From Streptococcus sp. 2342 (GTDB taxonomy: Bacteria > Bacillota > Bacilli > Lactobacillales > Streptococcaceae), in the NCBI RefSeq assembly GCF_013276795.1, contig NZ_VMLR01000003.1, forward strand, positions 558,001 to 622,000: 64,000 nucleotides of DNA, written 5' to 3'. The notes under the pieces are model-generated. The model saw nothing but the letters and a program-made list of their open reading frames with translations. It made no database searches and was not told where the DNA came from. Positions within the stretch are counted from its first letter, which is position 1; each line of letters starts with the position of its first letter. This document shows, in pieces, positions 8,122-16,900 of the stretch. A program made the position numbers and the translations under genes.

Positions 8122-9447
8122 ATGGCTAAAAAAGGTGCCCTAACAGGTTTGCTTCTGTTTGGAATATTTTTTGGTGCGGGGAACTTGATTTTTCCGCCTT
8201 CTCTAGGTGCTCTATCTGGAGAACATTTTCTTCCTGCCATCGCAGGTTTTGTCTTTTCAGGTGTCGGTATCGCCGTCTTGACCCTTATTATTGGAACGCT
8301 AAATCCTAAAGGATATATCTACGAGATTTCTACAAAGATAGCGCCTTGGTTTGCGACTCTTTACCTCTCAGTTCTTTACTTGTCAATCGGTCCATTCTTT
8401 GCTATCCCACGTACTGCTACAACAGCTTACGAAGTAGGGATTAGCCCCCTTTTGTCGGATGCAAATAAAGGTCTTGGTTTGATTGTCTTTACGGTTCTGT
8501 ATTTTGCAGCAGCCTATTTGATTTCGCTTAATCCATCAAAAATCTTAGACCGTATCGGCCGTATTTTAACGCCAGTTTTTGCGATTTTGATCGTTATCTT
8601 GGTTGTTCTGGGAGCTTTCAAATACGGTGGAACAAGTCCTCAAGTTGCTTCAGCCGCTTATCAAGCTTCTGCCTTTGGGACAGGTTTCCTAGAAGGATAT
8701 AATACCTTGGATGCTCTTGCTTCAGTTGCCTTTAGCGTAATCGCAGTTCAAACCTTGAAACAACTTGGCTTCTCAAGTAAGAAAGAGTACATTTCGACTA
8801 TTTGGGTTGTTGGTATCGTTGTAGCCCTTGCCTTCAGCGCTCTTTACATCGGCTTAGGTTTCCTTGGGAACCATTTCCCGGTACCAGCTGAGGCGATGAA
8901 GGGTGGAACACCAGGTGTTTACATCTTGTCACAAGCCACTCAAGAAATCTTTGGCTCAACAGCTCAACTCTTCCTTGCAGCTATGGTTACCGTAACCTGT
9001 TTCACAACAACAGTTGGTCTGATTGTGTCAACAGCTGAGTTCTTTAATGAAGGCTTCCCACAAATCAGCTACAAGGTTTATGCGACAGCCTTTACCTTGA
9101 TTGGATTTGCCATTGCCAATTTGGGTCTTGATGCGATTATCAAGTACTCAATTCCAGTACTGGTTATCTTGTACCCAATCACCATTGCCATCGTTATGAT
9201 TGTCATTGTCAACAAATTTGTGGCACTTTCAAAACCAGGTATGCAGTTGACAATTGCTATGGTTACAGCTATTGCCATTGCAAGCGTACTAGGAAGCTCG
9301 TTTAAGGTTGAGTTTCTTGCAAATCTTGTCAGCGCTCTTCCTTTTGCCAAGGCATCTCTCCCATGGTTAGTACCAGCCGTTGTCGGAATCTTGCTCTCAT
9401 TGGTTCTGCCAAACAAGCAAGAAAGTGATGTTTTTGAAATGGAATAA
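8122..9447 (+). CDS. brnQ: Branched-chain amino acid transporter BrnQ
   Basis: This 441-residue membrane protein has about twelve hydrophobic segments and the LIVCS-family N-terminus (LTGLLLFGIFFGAGNLIFPP). The family imports leucine, isoleucine and valine with Na+ or H+. The later TFTLIGFAIANLGLDAIIK and PVLVILYPITIAIV segments also match. AAAGGAGA is the ribosome site. It is a single-gene unit bounded by terminators, with a BOX element directly after its stop. Confidence 0.95.
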   Translation: MAKKGALTGLLLFGIFFGAGNLIFPPSLGALSGEHFLPAIAGFVFSGVGIAVLTLIIGTLNPKGYIYEISTKIAPWFATLYLSVLYLSIGPFFAIPRTATTAYEVGISPLLSDANKGLGLIVFTVLYFAAAYLISLNPSKILDRIGRILTPVFAILIVILVVLGAFKYGGTSPQVASAAYQASAFGTGFLEGYNTLDALASVAFSVIAVQTLKQLGFSSKKEYISTIWVVGIVVALAFSALYIGLGFLGNHFPVPAEAMKGGTPGVYILSQATQEIFGSTAQLFLAAMVTVTCFTTTVGLIVSTAEFFNEGFPQISYKVYATAFTLIGFAIANLGLDAIIKYSIPVLVILYPITIAIVMIVIVNKFVALSKPGMQLTIAMVTAIAIASVLGSSFKVEFLANLVSALPFAKASLPWLVPAVVGILLSLVLPNKQESDVFEME

Positions 9448-9453
9448 TCACTA

Positions 9454-9606
9454 ATACTCTTCGAAAATCTCTTCAAACCGCGTCAACGTCGCCTTGTCGT
9501 ATGTATAGGATACTGACTACGTCAGTTCCATCTACAACCTCAAAACAGTGTTTTGAGCAACCTGCGGCTAGTTTCCTAGTTTGCTCTTTGATTTTCATTG
9601 AGTATA
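9454..9606 (+). repeat. BOX element, boxA-boxB-boxC, forward orientation
   Basis: BoxA (ATACTCTTCGAAAATCTCTT) is followed by one boxB (GACTACGTCAGTTCCATC) and boxC (GCTCTTTGATTTTCATTGAG). This is the complete single-boxB form, and it lies just after the brnQ stop. Confidence 0.95.
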
Positions 9607-9651
9607 AAATCACTTTTGTAGCCAAGTCTACAGGAGTGATTTTCTTTTTTT
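9606..9651 (+). terminator. Intrinsic terminator after brnQ and BOX
   Basis: AAAATCACT and AGTGATTTT pair, with inner GTAG/CTAC pairs, and a long T-run follows. Confidence 0.8.
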
Positions 9652-9669
9652 ATCCGATGATAAATGTGT

Positions 9670-9675
9670 TATAAT
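9670..9675 (+). promoter_or_regulatory. -10 box of the M42 peptidase gene
   Basis: TATAAT lies 22 bases before the ATG, preceded by a T-rich region but no clear -35. Confidence 0.5.
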
Positions 9676-9697
9676 AGGTAGCAAAAGAGGTAAATAA

Positions 9698-10735
9698 ATG
9701 AATCAAACAGTAGAATATATCAAAGAACTAACAGCTATTGCATCGCCAACAGGCTTCACTCGTGAGATTTCGGACTATTTGGTCAAGACTTTAGAAGATT
9801 TTGGTTACCAGCCGGCTCGCACAGCCAAGGGTGGTGTCAATGTGACCATCAAAGGTCAAAATGATGAACAACATCGCTATGTGACTGCCCATGTAGATAC
9901 GCTGGGTGCTATTGTCCGTGCTGTCAAACCAGACGGCCGTCTCAAAATGGATCGTATCGGTGGTTTTCCTTGGAACATGATTGAAGGAGAAAACTGTACC
10001 GTTCATGTGGCTAGCACAGGTCAAAAGGTATCCGGAACCATCCTTATCCACCAAACTTCTTGCCATGTCTACAAGGATGCAGGAACTGCAGAACGCACGC
10101 AGGACAATATGGAAGTGCGTTTGGATGCAAAAGTGACCAATGAAAAAGAAACTCGTGCCTTGGGGATTGAGGTCGGTGATTTTATCAGCTTTGATCCACG
10201 AACTGTCGTGACAGAGACAGGGTTCATCAAGTCTCGTCATTTGGATGATAAGGTCAGCGCAGCGATTTTGCTTAACCTGCTTCGTATTTATAAGGAAGAG
10301 AAGATTGCATTGCCCGTAACAACTCATTTTGCTTTTTCAGTCTTTGAAGAAGTAGGCCATGGTGCTAACTCTAATATTCCTGATCAGGTAGTAGAATATC
10401 TGGCTGTGGATATGGGAGCTATGGGGGATGACCAGCAGACAGATGAGTACACAGTATCCATCTGTGTCAAGGATGCTTCAGGCCCGTATCACTATGACTT
10501 CCGTCAACACTTGGTTGCCTTGGCGAAAGAGCAAGATATTCCATTTAAGCTGGATATCTATCCATTTTATGGTTCGGATGCTTCAGCGGCTATGTCCGCA
10601 GGTGCAGAAGTCAAACACGCTCTGCTTGGTGCTGGTATTGAATCAAGTCACTCTTACGAACGAACACACATTGACTCGGTGGTTGCAACGGAGCGTATGG
10701 TTGATGCTTATCTTAAGAGTGGGTTGGTAGACTAA
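9698..10735 (+). CDS. M42-family metallo-aminopeptidase
   Basis: The 345-residue protein has the co-catalytic metal residues of the PepA/FrvX family: His65 and Asp67 (TAHVDTLGA), Asp183/184 (SRHLDDKVSA), the general base Glu217 with Glu218 (FEEVGHG), Asp238 (VDMGAM), and a C-terminal His in SSHSYERTH. It should trim N-terminal residues from peptides as a cytosolic oligomer. It differs from classical glutamyl aminopeptidase enough that I give no symbol. The HIT gene starts directly after its stop codon. Confidence 0.92.
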   Translation: MNQTVEYIKELTAIASPTGFTREISDYLVKTLEDFGYQPARTAKGGVNVTIKGQNDEQHRYVTAHVDTLGAIVRAVKPDGRLKMDRIGGFPWNMIEGENCTVHVASTGQKVSGTILIHQTSCHVYKDAGTAERTQDNMEVRLDAKVTNEKETRALGIEVGDFISFDPRTVVTETGFIKSRHLDDKVSAAILLNLLRIYKEEKIALPVTTHFAFSVFEEVGHGANSNIPDQVVEYLAVDMGAMGDDQQTDEYTVSICVKDASGPYHYDFRQHLVALAKEQDIPFKLDIYPFYGSDASAAMSAGAEVKHALLGAGIESSHSYERTHIDSVVATERMVDAYLKSGLVD

Positions 10736-10736
10736 T

Positions 10737-11207
10737 ATGTGTCTGATTTGCCAGAGAATTGAGCTCATCAAGAAGGGAGAAAATCCCTACTTTGTCAAAG
10801 AGTTGGAAACAGGCTATGTGGTCATTGGAGATCACCAGTATTTTGCAGGCTATAGTCTCTTTCTAGCCAAGGAACACGTCACGGAATTGCACCATTTGAA
10901 AAAGGAAACAAGATTCCGTTTTCTCGAAGAAATGAGTCTAGTCCAAGAGGCGGTTGCCAAGGCCTTTGCTGCTGAGAAAATGAATATCGAACTGCTAGGA
11001 AATGGCGATGCCCATCTCCACTGGCACCTTTTCCCTAGACGAAGAGGTGATATGAATGGTCACGGTCTCAAGGGACGTGGTCCAGTCTGGTGGGTTCCCT
11101 TTGAAGAAATGACAGCAGAAACTTGCCAAGTAAAACCGGAAGAGATTAAAAGATTAGTCGAATGTTTATCGTCAGAAGTAGATAAACTATTAGAAATAAA
11201 GGAGTAG
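10737..11207 (+). CDS. HIT-family nucleotide hydrolase/transferase
   Basis: The 156-residue protein carries the histidine-triad segment HLHWHLFPR (His93, 95 and 97), which places it in the HIT superfamily. The N-terminal CLICQR could be a half zinc site. Members hydrolyse or transfer nucleoside monophosphate groups; the substrate here is unknown. It lies one base after the M42 peptidase stop and two bases before ldcB, so the three genes form one transcript. Confidence 0.92.
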   Translation: MCLICQRIELIKKGENPYFVKELETGYVVIGDHQYFAGYSLFLAKEHVTELHHLKKETRFRFLEEMSLVQEAVAKAFAAEKMNIELLGNGDAHLHWHLFPRRRGDMNGHGLKGRGPVWWVPFEEMTAETCQVKPEEIKRLVECLSSEVDKLLEIKE

Positions 11208-11209
11208 AA

Positions 11210-11926
11210 ATGAAAAAAAGATACCTTGTCTTGACAGCTTTGCTAGCCTTGAGTCTAGCAGCTTGTTCACAAGAAAAAGCAAAAAATGAAGACGGAGAAG
11301 CTAAGACAGAACAGACAGCCAAAGCTGATGGAACAGTAGGAAGTAAGTCTCAAGGAGCTGCCCAGAAGAAAGCAGAAGTGGTTAATAAAGGTGACTACTA
11401 CAGCATCCAAGGGAAATACGATGAAATCATCGTAGCCAACAAACACTATCCATTGTCTAAAGACTACAATCCGGGGGAAAATCCAACAGCCAAGGCTGAG
11501 TTAGTCAAACTCATCAAAGCCATGCAAGATGCAGGTTTCCCAATCAGTGACCATTACAGTGGCTTTAGAAGTTATGAAACTCAGACCAAGCTCTACCAAG
11601 ATTATGTCAATCAAGACGGGAAAGCAGCAGCTGACCGTTACTCTGCCCGTCCTGGCTATAGCGAACACCAGACAGGCTTGGCCTTTGATGTGATTGGGAC
11701 TGATGGTGATTTGGTAACAGAAGAAAAAGCAGCCCAATGGCTCTTGGACCATGCGGCTGATTATGGCTTTGTTGTCCGTTATCTCAAAGGCAAGGAAAAG
11801 GAAACAGGCTATATGGCTGAAGAATGGCACCTGCGTTATGTAGGAAAAGAAGCTAAAGAAATTGCTGAGAGTGGTCTCAGTTTGGAAGAATACTACGGCT
11901 TTGAAGGCGGAGATTATGTCGATTAA
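11210..11926 (+). CDS. ldcB: L,D-carboxypeptidase LdcB (DacB) lipoprotein
   Basis: LdcB removes the terminal D-Ala from peptidoglycan tetrapeptides and acts outside the membrane after DacA. The signal MKKRYLVLTALLALSLAAC gives a lipobox with Cys19. The VanY-type fold has zinc ligands at His153 and Asp160 (SEHQTGLAFDV) and His207 (EEWHLRY), matching the pneumococcal enzyme. The 238-residue length is normal. The region between the lipobox and the catalytic domain is a polar, low-complexity linker. Confidence 0.95.
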   Translation: MKKRYLVLTALLALSLAACSQEKAKNEDGEAKTEQTAKADGTVGSKSQGAAQKKAEVVNKGDYYSIQGKYDEIIVANKHYPLSKDYNPGENPTAKAELVKLIKAMQDAGFPISDHYSGFRSYETQTKLYQDYVNQDGKAAADRYSARPGYSEHQTGLAFDVIGTDGDLVTEEKAAQWLLDHAADYGFVVRYLKGKEKETGYMAEEWHLRYVGKEAKEIAESGLSLEEYYGFEGGDYVD

Positions 11927-11942
11927 AAAATAAACTTTTCTC

Positions 11943-11970
11943 TTGCAATTCCAGATAAATAGTGTATAAT
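11943..11970 (+). promoter_or_regulatory. Promoter and leader of rplK-rplA
   Basis: TTGCAA and TATAAT are spaced by 16 bases. The leader of about 70 bases contains GTATGTGAAAAACATAC, a short hairpin, and ends with the strong ribosome site AAAGGAGG. Ribosomal-protein feedback is possible but not shown. Confidence 0.8.
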
Positions 11971-12048
11971 AGATGGGTATGTGAAAAACATACTTGTGGG
12001 AGGTAAAAATCTCTAATTACCGCCAAAACCACAAAGGAGGATTTAAAA

Positions 12049-12474
12049 ATGGCTAAAAAAGTCGAAAAACTTGTAAAATTGCAAATCCCTGCTGGTAAAG
12101 CTACACCAGCTCCACCGGTTGGACCTGCTCTTGGTCAAGCTGGTATCAACATCATGGGATTCACAAAAGAGTTCAACGCTCGTACAGCTGACCAAGCTGG
12201 TATGATCATTCCAGTTGTTATCTCAGTTTACGAAGATAAATCATTTACTTTCATCACTAAAACACCACCAGCTGCTGTTCTTTTGAAAAAAGCTGCAGGT
12301 GTTGAAAAAGGATCAGGTACACCTAACAAAACTAAAGTTGCTACAGTTACTCGTGCGCAAGTACAAGAAATTGCAGAAACTAAGATGCCAGATTTGAACG
12401 CAGCAAACGTAGAGTCTGCAATGCGTATGATCGAAGGTACTGCTCGTTCTATGGGATTCACTGTTGTTGACTAA
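12049..12474 (+). CDS. rplK: 50S ribosomal protein L11
   Basis: The 141-residue protein is full-length L11, with the N-terminal [21 protein letters not shown] segment and the C-terminal rRNA-binding domain ([18 protein letters not shown]). L11 forms the GTPase-associated stalk base of the large subunit and takes part in stringent-response sensing. Codon use is strongly biased, as expected for a highly expressed gene. It precedes rplA in the conserved order. Confidence 0.98.
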   Translation: MAKKVEKLVKLQIPAGKATPAPPVGPALGQAGINIMGFTKEFNARTADQAGMIIPVVISVYEDKSFTFITKTPPAAVLLKKAAGVEKGSGTPNKTKVATVTRAQVQEIAETKMPDLNAANVESAMRMIEGTARSMGFTVVD

Positions 12475-12571
12475 TCAATAACACCCCCAATATAACCCGC
12501 AAGACTTCATCATTTCGAGAAGTGACGTGGGAGATGAAAATCGATTGAACCACTTACAAGGAGAATAGAAA
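12475..12571 (+). promoter_or_regulatory. rplK-rplA intergenic leader, possible L1 regulatory site
   Basis: This 97-base gap contains GACTTCATCATTTCGAGAAG and a later GACGTGGGAGATGAAAATCG that could fold together. L1 is known to bind its own mRNA in bacteria, and a site here would be in the usual place. I did not verify a structure. Confidence 0.3.
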
Positions 12572-13261
12572 ATGGCTAAAAAAAGCAAACAACTTCGTGC
12601 TGCTCTTGAGAAAATTGACAGCACAAAAGCATACAGCGTAGAAGAAGCTGTAGCACTTGCAAAAGAAACTAACTTTGCAAAATTTGACGCAACTGTAGAA
12701 GTTGCTTACAACTTGAACATCGACGTTAAAAAAGCTGACCAACAAATCCGTGGAGCAATGGTATTGCCAAACGGTACTGGTAAAACTTCACGCGTTCTTG
12801 TTTTCGCACGTGGTGCAAAAGCTGAAGAAGCAAAAGCTGCTGGTGCAGACTTTGTTGGTGAAGATGACCTTGTTGCTAAAATCAACGACGGTTGGTTGGA
12901 CTTCGACGTAGTTATCGCTACACCTGACATGATGGCTCTTGTTGGACGTCTTGGACGTGTCCTTGGACCACGTAACTTGATGCCAAACCCTAAAACTGGT
13001 ACTGTAACTATGGATGTTGCTAAAGCAGTTGAAGAGTCTAAAGGTGGTAAAATCACTTACCGTGCTGACCGTGCAGGTAACGTTCAAGCAATCATCGGTA
13101 AAGTATCATTTGAAGCTGAAAAATTGGTTGAAAACTTCAAAGCTTTCAACGAAACAATCCAAAAAGCAAAACCAGCTACAGCTAAAGGAACTTACGTAAC
13201 AAACTTGACTATCACAACTACTCAAGGTGTTGGTATCAAAGTTGACGTAAACTCACTTTAA
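12572..13261 (+). CDS. rplA: 50S ribosomal protein L1
   Basis: The 229-residue protein is complete L1, with the conserved [14 protein letters not shown] segment and the C-terminal [17 protein letters not shown] strand. L1 forms the mobile stalk that handles E-site tRNA. AAGGAGAA is its ribosome site. A strong terminator follows, closing the two-gene operon and marking the end of the conserved left block. Confidence 0.98.
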
Positions 13262-13280
13262 TCAGTAGTTTATATCAGAG

Positions 13281-13307
13281 AACGAGTACGAAAGTGCTCG
13301 TTTTTTT
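13281..13307 (+). terminator. Intrinsic terminator of rplK-rplA
   Basis: AACGAGTAC pairs with GTGCTCGTT around a GAAA loop, followed by a run of T residues. Confidence 0.9.
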
Positions 13308-13377
13308 GATTATGTGACTTTCATTCTAGGAAACTATTCCAGCCTAAGACAAGAAATCTGAAAGCGAAGGTGTTTAT

Positions 13378-13735
13378 TTAAATAATAATAAGGATTTTGG
13401 TAGGCCTACCAGTCGTTTCAAGGCAAGGAATCTTAGATGATTTTTGAAAGTCATATTTCTTCATTAGACTTCCACAATCAGGGCAAGATGGGGCATCGTA
13501 GTCCAGTTTAGAGATTATTTCCTTATGTGTATCCATATTGATGATATCTACAATCTTGATGTGAGGGTCTTTAATGTCTAGTAATGTTGTGATAAAATGT
13601 AATTGTTCCATATGAATCTTTCTAATGAGTTGTTTTGTTGCTTTTCATTATAGATCTTATGGGACTTTTTTTCTACAACAAAATAGGCTCCATAATATCC
13701 ATAGGGGATTTACCCACTACAAATAGTATAGAGCC
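13378..13735 (-). mobile_element. IS1167-like (ISL3 family) remnant, copy 1
   Basis: The reverse strand at 13378-13611 encodes a 77-residue fragment with HKEIISKLDYDAPSCPDCGS, the zinc-ribbon N-terminus of IS1167-type ISL3 transposases. A full enzyme would exceed 400 residues, so most is missing. Beyond the start codon the sequence continues to 13735, ending in a hairpin whose arms both begin GGCTC-ATA (13686-13735). A second copy lies at 20798-21152 in the same orientation. Confidence 0.8.
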
Positions 13736-13747
13736 TTTTAAAGACGG

Positions 13748-13775
13748 AGAGAAGTAATAGTGCTTCTCTTCATTT
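13748..13775 (+). terminator. Possible weak terminator hairpin
   Basis: AGAGAAG and CTTCTCT pair around an eight-base loop, followed by TCATTTTTG. It lies between the IS remnant and the metalloprotease promoter. Confidence 0.4.
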
Positions 13776-13995
13776 TTGTTGACAGTTTATTTCTGAAAAA
13801 TTTTGAGAAAAGTGTGGTGGGAACTTTGGCTCAGCTTCTTTCAAATCAGTTAATTACTTAGTTACTTGATTTTCCATATCCATTCAATTGCATATCAATT
13901 CCTAGAATCTTTTAAAAAGTTTATGTATAATGGGAAGAGTTGTATGTTTTACTATAAATGAATACACTAATTTAAAAATGCAAAAAGAGGGGAAT
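13776..13995 (+). promoter_or_regulatory. Promoter region of the zinc metalloprotease
   Basis: TATAAT at 13926-13931 is a good -10, but no clear -35 lies 16-18 bases upstream. The ribosome site AGAGGGG is at about 13985-13991. An in-frame ATG overlaps the -10 at 13930 and would not be in the mRNA, so translation should begin at 13996. The rest of this stretch shows nothing recognisable. Confidence 0.5.
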
Positions 13996-16900
13996 ATGAA
14001 TTTCAAAACTAGTGGAGAAGAAAGACAGAACTTCTCGTTAAGAAAATTGGCAGTTGGCCTTGTATCTGTAGCTGTTGCGTGTTTCTTTTTGATGGGAACT
14101 GCCCTACAAACTGTATCTGCCCAGGAATCTCATACCGTTAGCTATAATTACGTTTTAGAGTCGGATTTAACTGATGAAGAGAAGACTCTCTTGGTTACAT
14201 CCCTACCACAAGTAGCGGAAGAAACAGACGCTACCTACTATCTGGTTTATCGAGCAAATCAAGTATTGCCCAATACGGGGACTAGCTCTCCATTAGGGAC
14301 TGTTGCCTTGGTGGCAGGTCTTAGTTTATTGGTCGTAGTAGTTCTTAAGGGGCGTGATGGCAAGAGCAAGATTAGTCGATTCTTGTTAGTAAGCGGTCTA
14401 GGCAGTCAGTTGCTGTCTCCAACTGCTCTTGCTTTGACTAGCGAGACACTAGCTGCCTATAACACCCAACTATCGGTCCAGGCAGGAGATGCCTTGCCAG
14501 CTCCGGTTGATATTCCTGGTTATACTTATCTAGGATATGTGGAAAATAAGCCAGCTCTTTCTGTACCGATAACTAGCAAACCAGCAGAATCTACTGGAAA
14601 GGAAGAATTTAAATCAGAAAACATTCAATCTCAAGAAGTGGCTACTACTCATTCAGCAGCTTTGACTATTAGAACTGAATTTGTCAAGCAGTCAAATGAC
14701 AGCAAGTCTAACATAAAAAATGAAGATAGCTCAGCAGTAACGACTGTGTATCCTAAAAATAAGGCTACTAGTCAGCAAGCGAAAGTTATTCAGAGTCAGG
14801 ATAGTAAGGATAGTCATGCTGTAAAAGATGAGAAACCAGACCAAAAACAAGGACTGGATCCAGAATCTGTAACAAATTCAAGCCAAACTGGTGGGAATCA
14901 AGAACAGACAAATCCAGTCCAGCCAGCTCCGACAAGACCAAAAACAGAGGGAGAACAAGAGGGAACGCATTCTCATGTAGAGTCTCAGTCGCAAGAGAGT
15001 AATGGAACTGTAGTGCAAGCAAAGGGAACTCAAGAACCCGGTCACGAGGGCGAAGCCCTCGTTCAACCAGCGCAACCAGCGTACACAGATCCAATCAGCA
15101 CTCAAGGTACACAAGAGTCAGGTCATGAAGGCGAGGCTCTAGTCCAAACAGAACCACCGACTTATACAGGTCCAATCAGTACCCAAGGTACACAAGAGTC
15201 AGGTCATGAAGGGGAGGCTCTAGTCCAAGCAGAACCACCGACTTATACAGACCCAATCAGCACTCAAGGTACACAAGAGCCAGATCATGAAGGCGAGGTT
15301 CTAGTCCAAGCAGAACCACCGACTTATACAGACCCAATCAGCACTCAAGGTACACAAGAGTCAGGTCATGAAGGCGAATCTCTAGTCCAAGCAGAACCAC
15401 CGACTTATACAGAACCTATCAGCACTCAAGGTACGCAAGAGTTGGGGCACGAGGGAGAAGCACTGGTTCAACCAGCACAACCAGCGTACACAGGCCCAAT
15501 CAGTACCCAAGGCACGCAAGAGCTAGGTCATGAAGGCGAGGCTCTAGTCCAAGCAGAACCACCGACTTATACAGGCCCCATCAGTACCCAAGGTACGCAA
15601 GAGTCAGGTCACGAGGGAGAAGCACTGGTTCAAGCAGAACCACCGACTTATACAGACCCAATCAGCACTCAAGGTACACAAGAGTCAGGTCATGAAGGGG
15701 AGGCTCTAGTCCAAGCAGAACCACCGACTTATACAGGCCCCATCAGTACCCAAGGCACGCAAGAGTCAGGTCACGAAGGTGAGGCTGCTGTAGCAGAGGC
15801 CCTCCCTGAACTGCCTTTGACAAGTAGTCATCGTACAGTAACAGAAACTATTCCTCATGAAACTGAAGAAATCGAAGATGCGACTATCTTAAAAAATCGC
15901 CGAGAAATTGCTCAGAAAGGGAAAGACGGTTTACGTACAATCGAGTATGAAGATTATCTCGTAGATGGTAAGGTAGAAGCTAGTAAGGAAATCTCACGTA
16001 CAGAACTAGAGCCAACCAAAGAGATTGTCAAGGTTGGTAGTCTTGTTAAAACCAAACCAACAGTTGAAATCACTAATCTTGTTAAAGAGGAGAGCAAAAA
16101 AGCAGTAGCAGTCAACTATCACTTAGATGATCCAACGTCTGCTTTTGTTAAGGCTAAGGCCCAAATTTACCAAAATGGAACATTGGTCAAAGAGGTGAAT
16201 TTGAAAGATCCATCAGTCCAGCAAACGATTGATGGCTTGGACTACTATACTCCTTATACAATTAAGACTTATCTAACCTATAATCTAGGTCAATCTGATC
16301 AGGAAAGTACAGAAGTATCGACGAAAGATTTTCAGTTAGACTATAAGAAAATTGAAATCAAAGATATAGATGAAGTCGGTCTCTATGGTAAGGAAGATGG
16401 TCACTACCGTCGTTATTTGAATTTATCAGAAATACCAAGTGATTTGTCCCCTTATTTTGTCAAAGTCAAATCAGACAAGATGAAGGAAATGCTGCTACCA
16501 GTTAGCTCTATTAAGGAAACAACTGACGGGAAATACAAGATAACCGTTGCCTTTAATGAACTAGTTCAAGAAGAAGGTTCAACATACAAGGATAACTATA
16601 GTTTCACAGTTGATAAGCAAAAACAGTCCAAGGATGGAGTTTATACTTCCTTCAAGAAACTGATTGCTGCCATGCAGGACAATCTCGCTGGAACCTTTAA
16701 ACTTGGAACTGATATGACAGCTGATGAGGTTTCTTTAGCTAAGGGACAAACCAGCTATGTGACAGGAACTTTCACTGGTAATCTTATCGGTGCGAGTGAT
16801 GGAAAACCGTTTGCGATTTATGACCTTAAAACAGCCTTGTTTGATAACTTGACCAAGGCTACTGTGAAAGATATTGATCTTAAAGCGGTAGCGATTAAGA

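Noticed and set aside
13378..13611. Functional small transposase or zinc protein gene
   Set aside because: It is only the N-terminal part of an ISL3 transposase and ends in non-homologous sequence.
13930..13995. Upstream ATG that would extend the metalloprotease by 22 residues
   Set aside because: It overlaps the -10 box and so would not be on the mRNA. The extension is also not signal-like.
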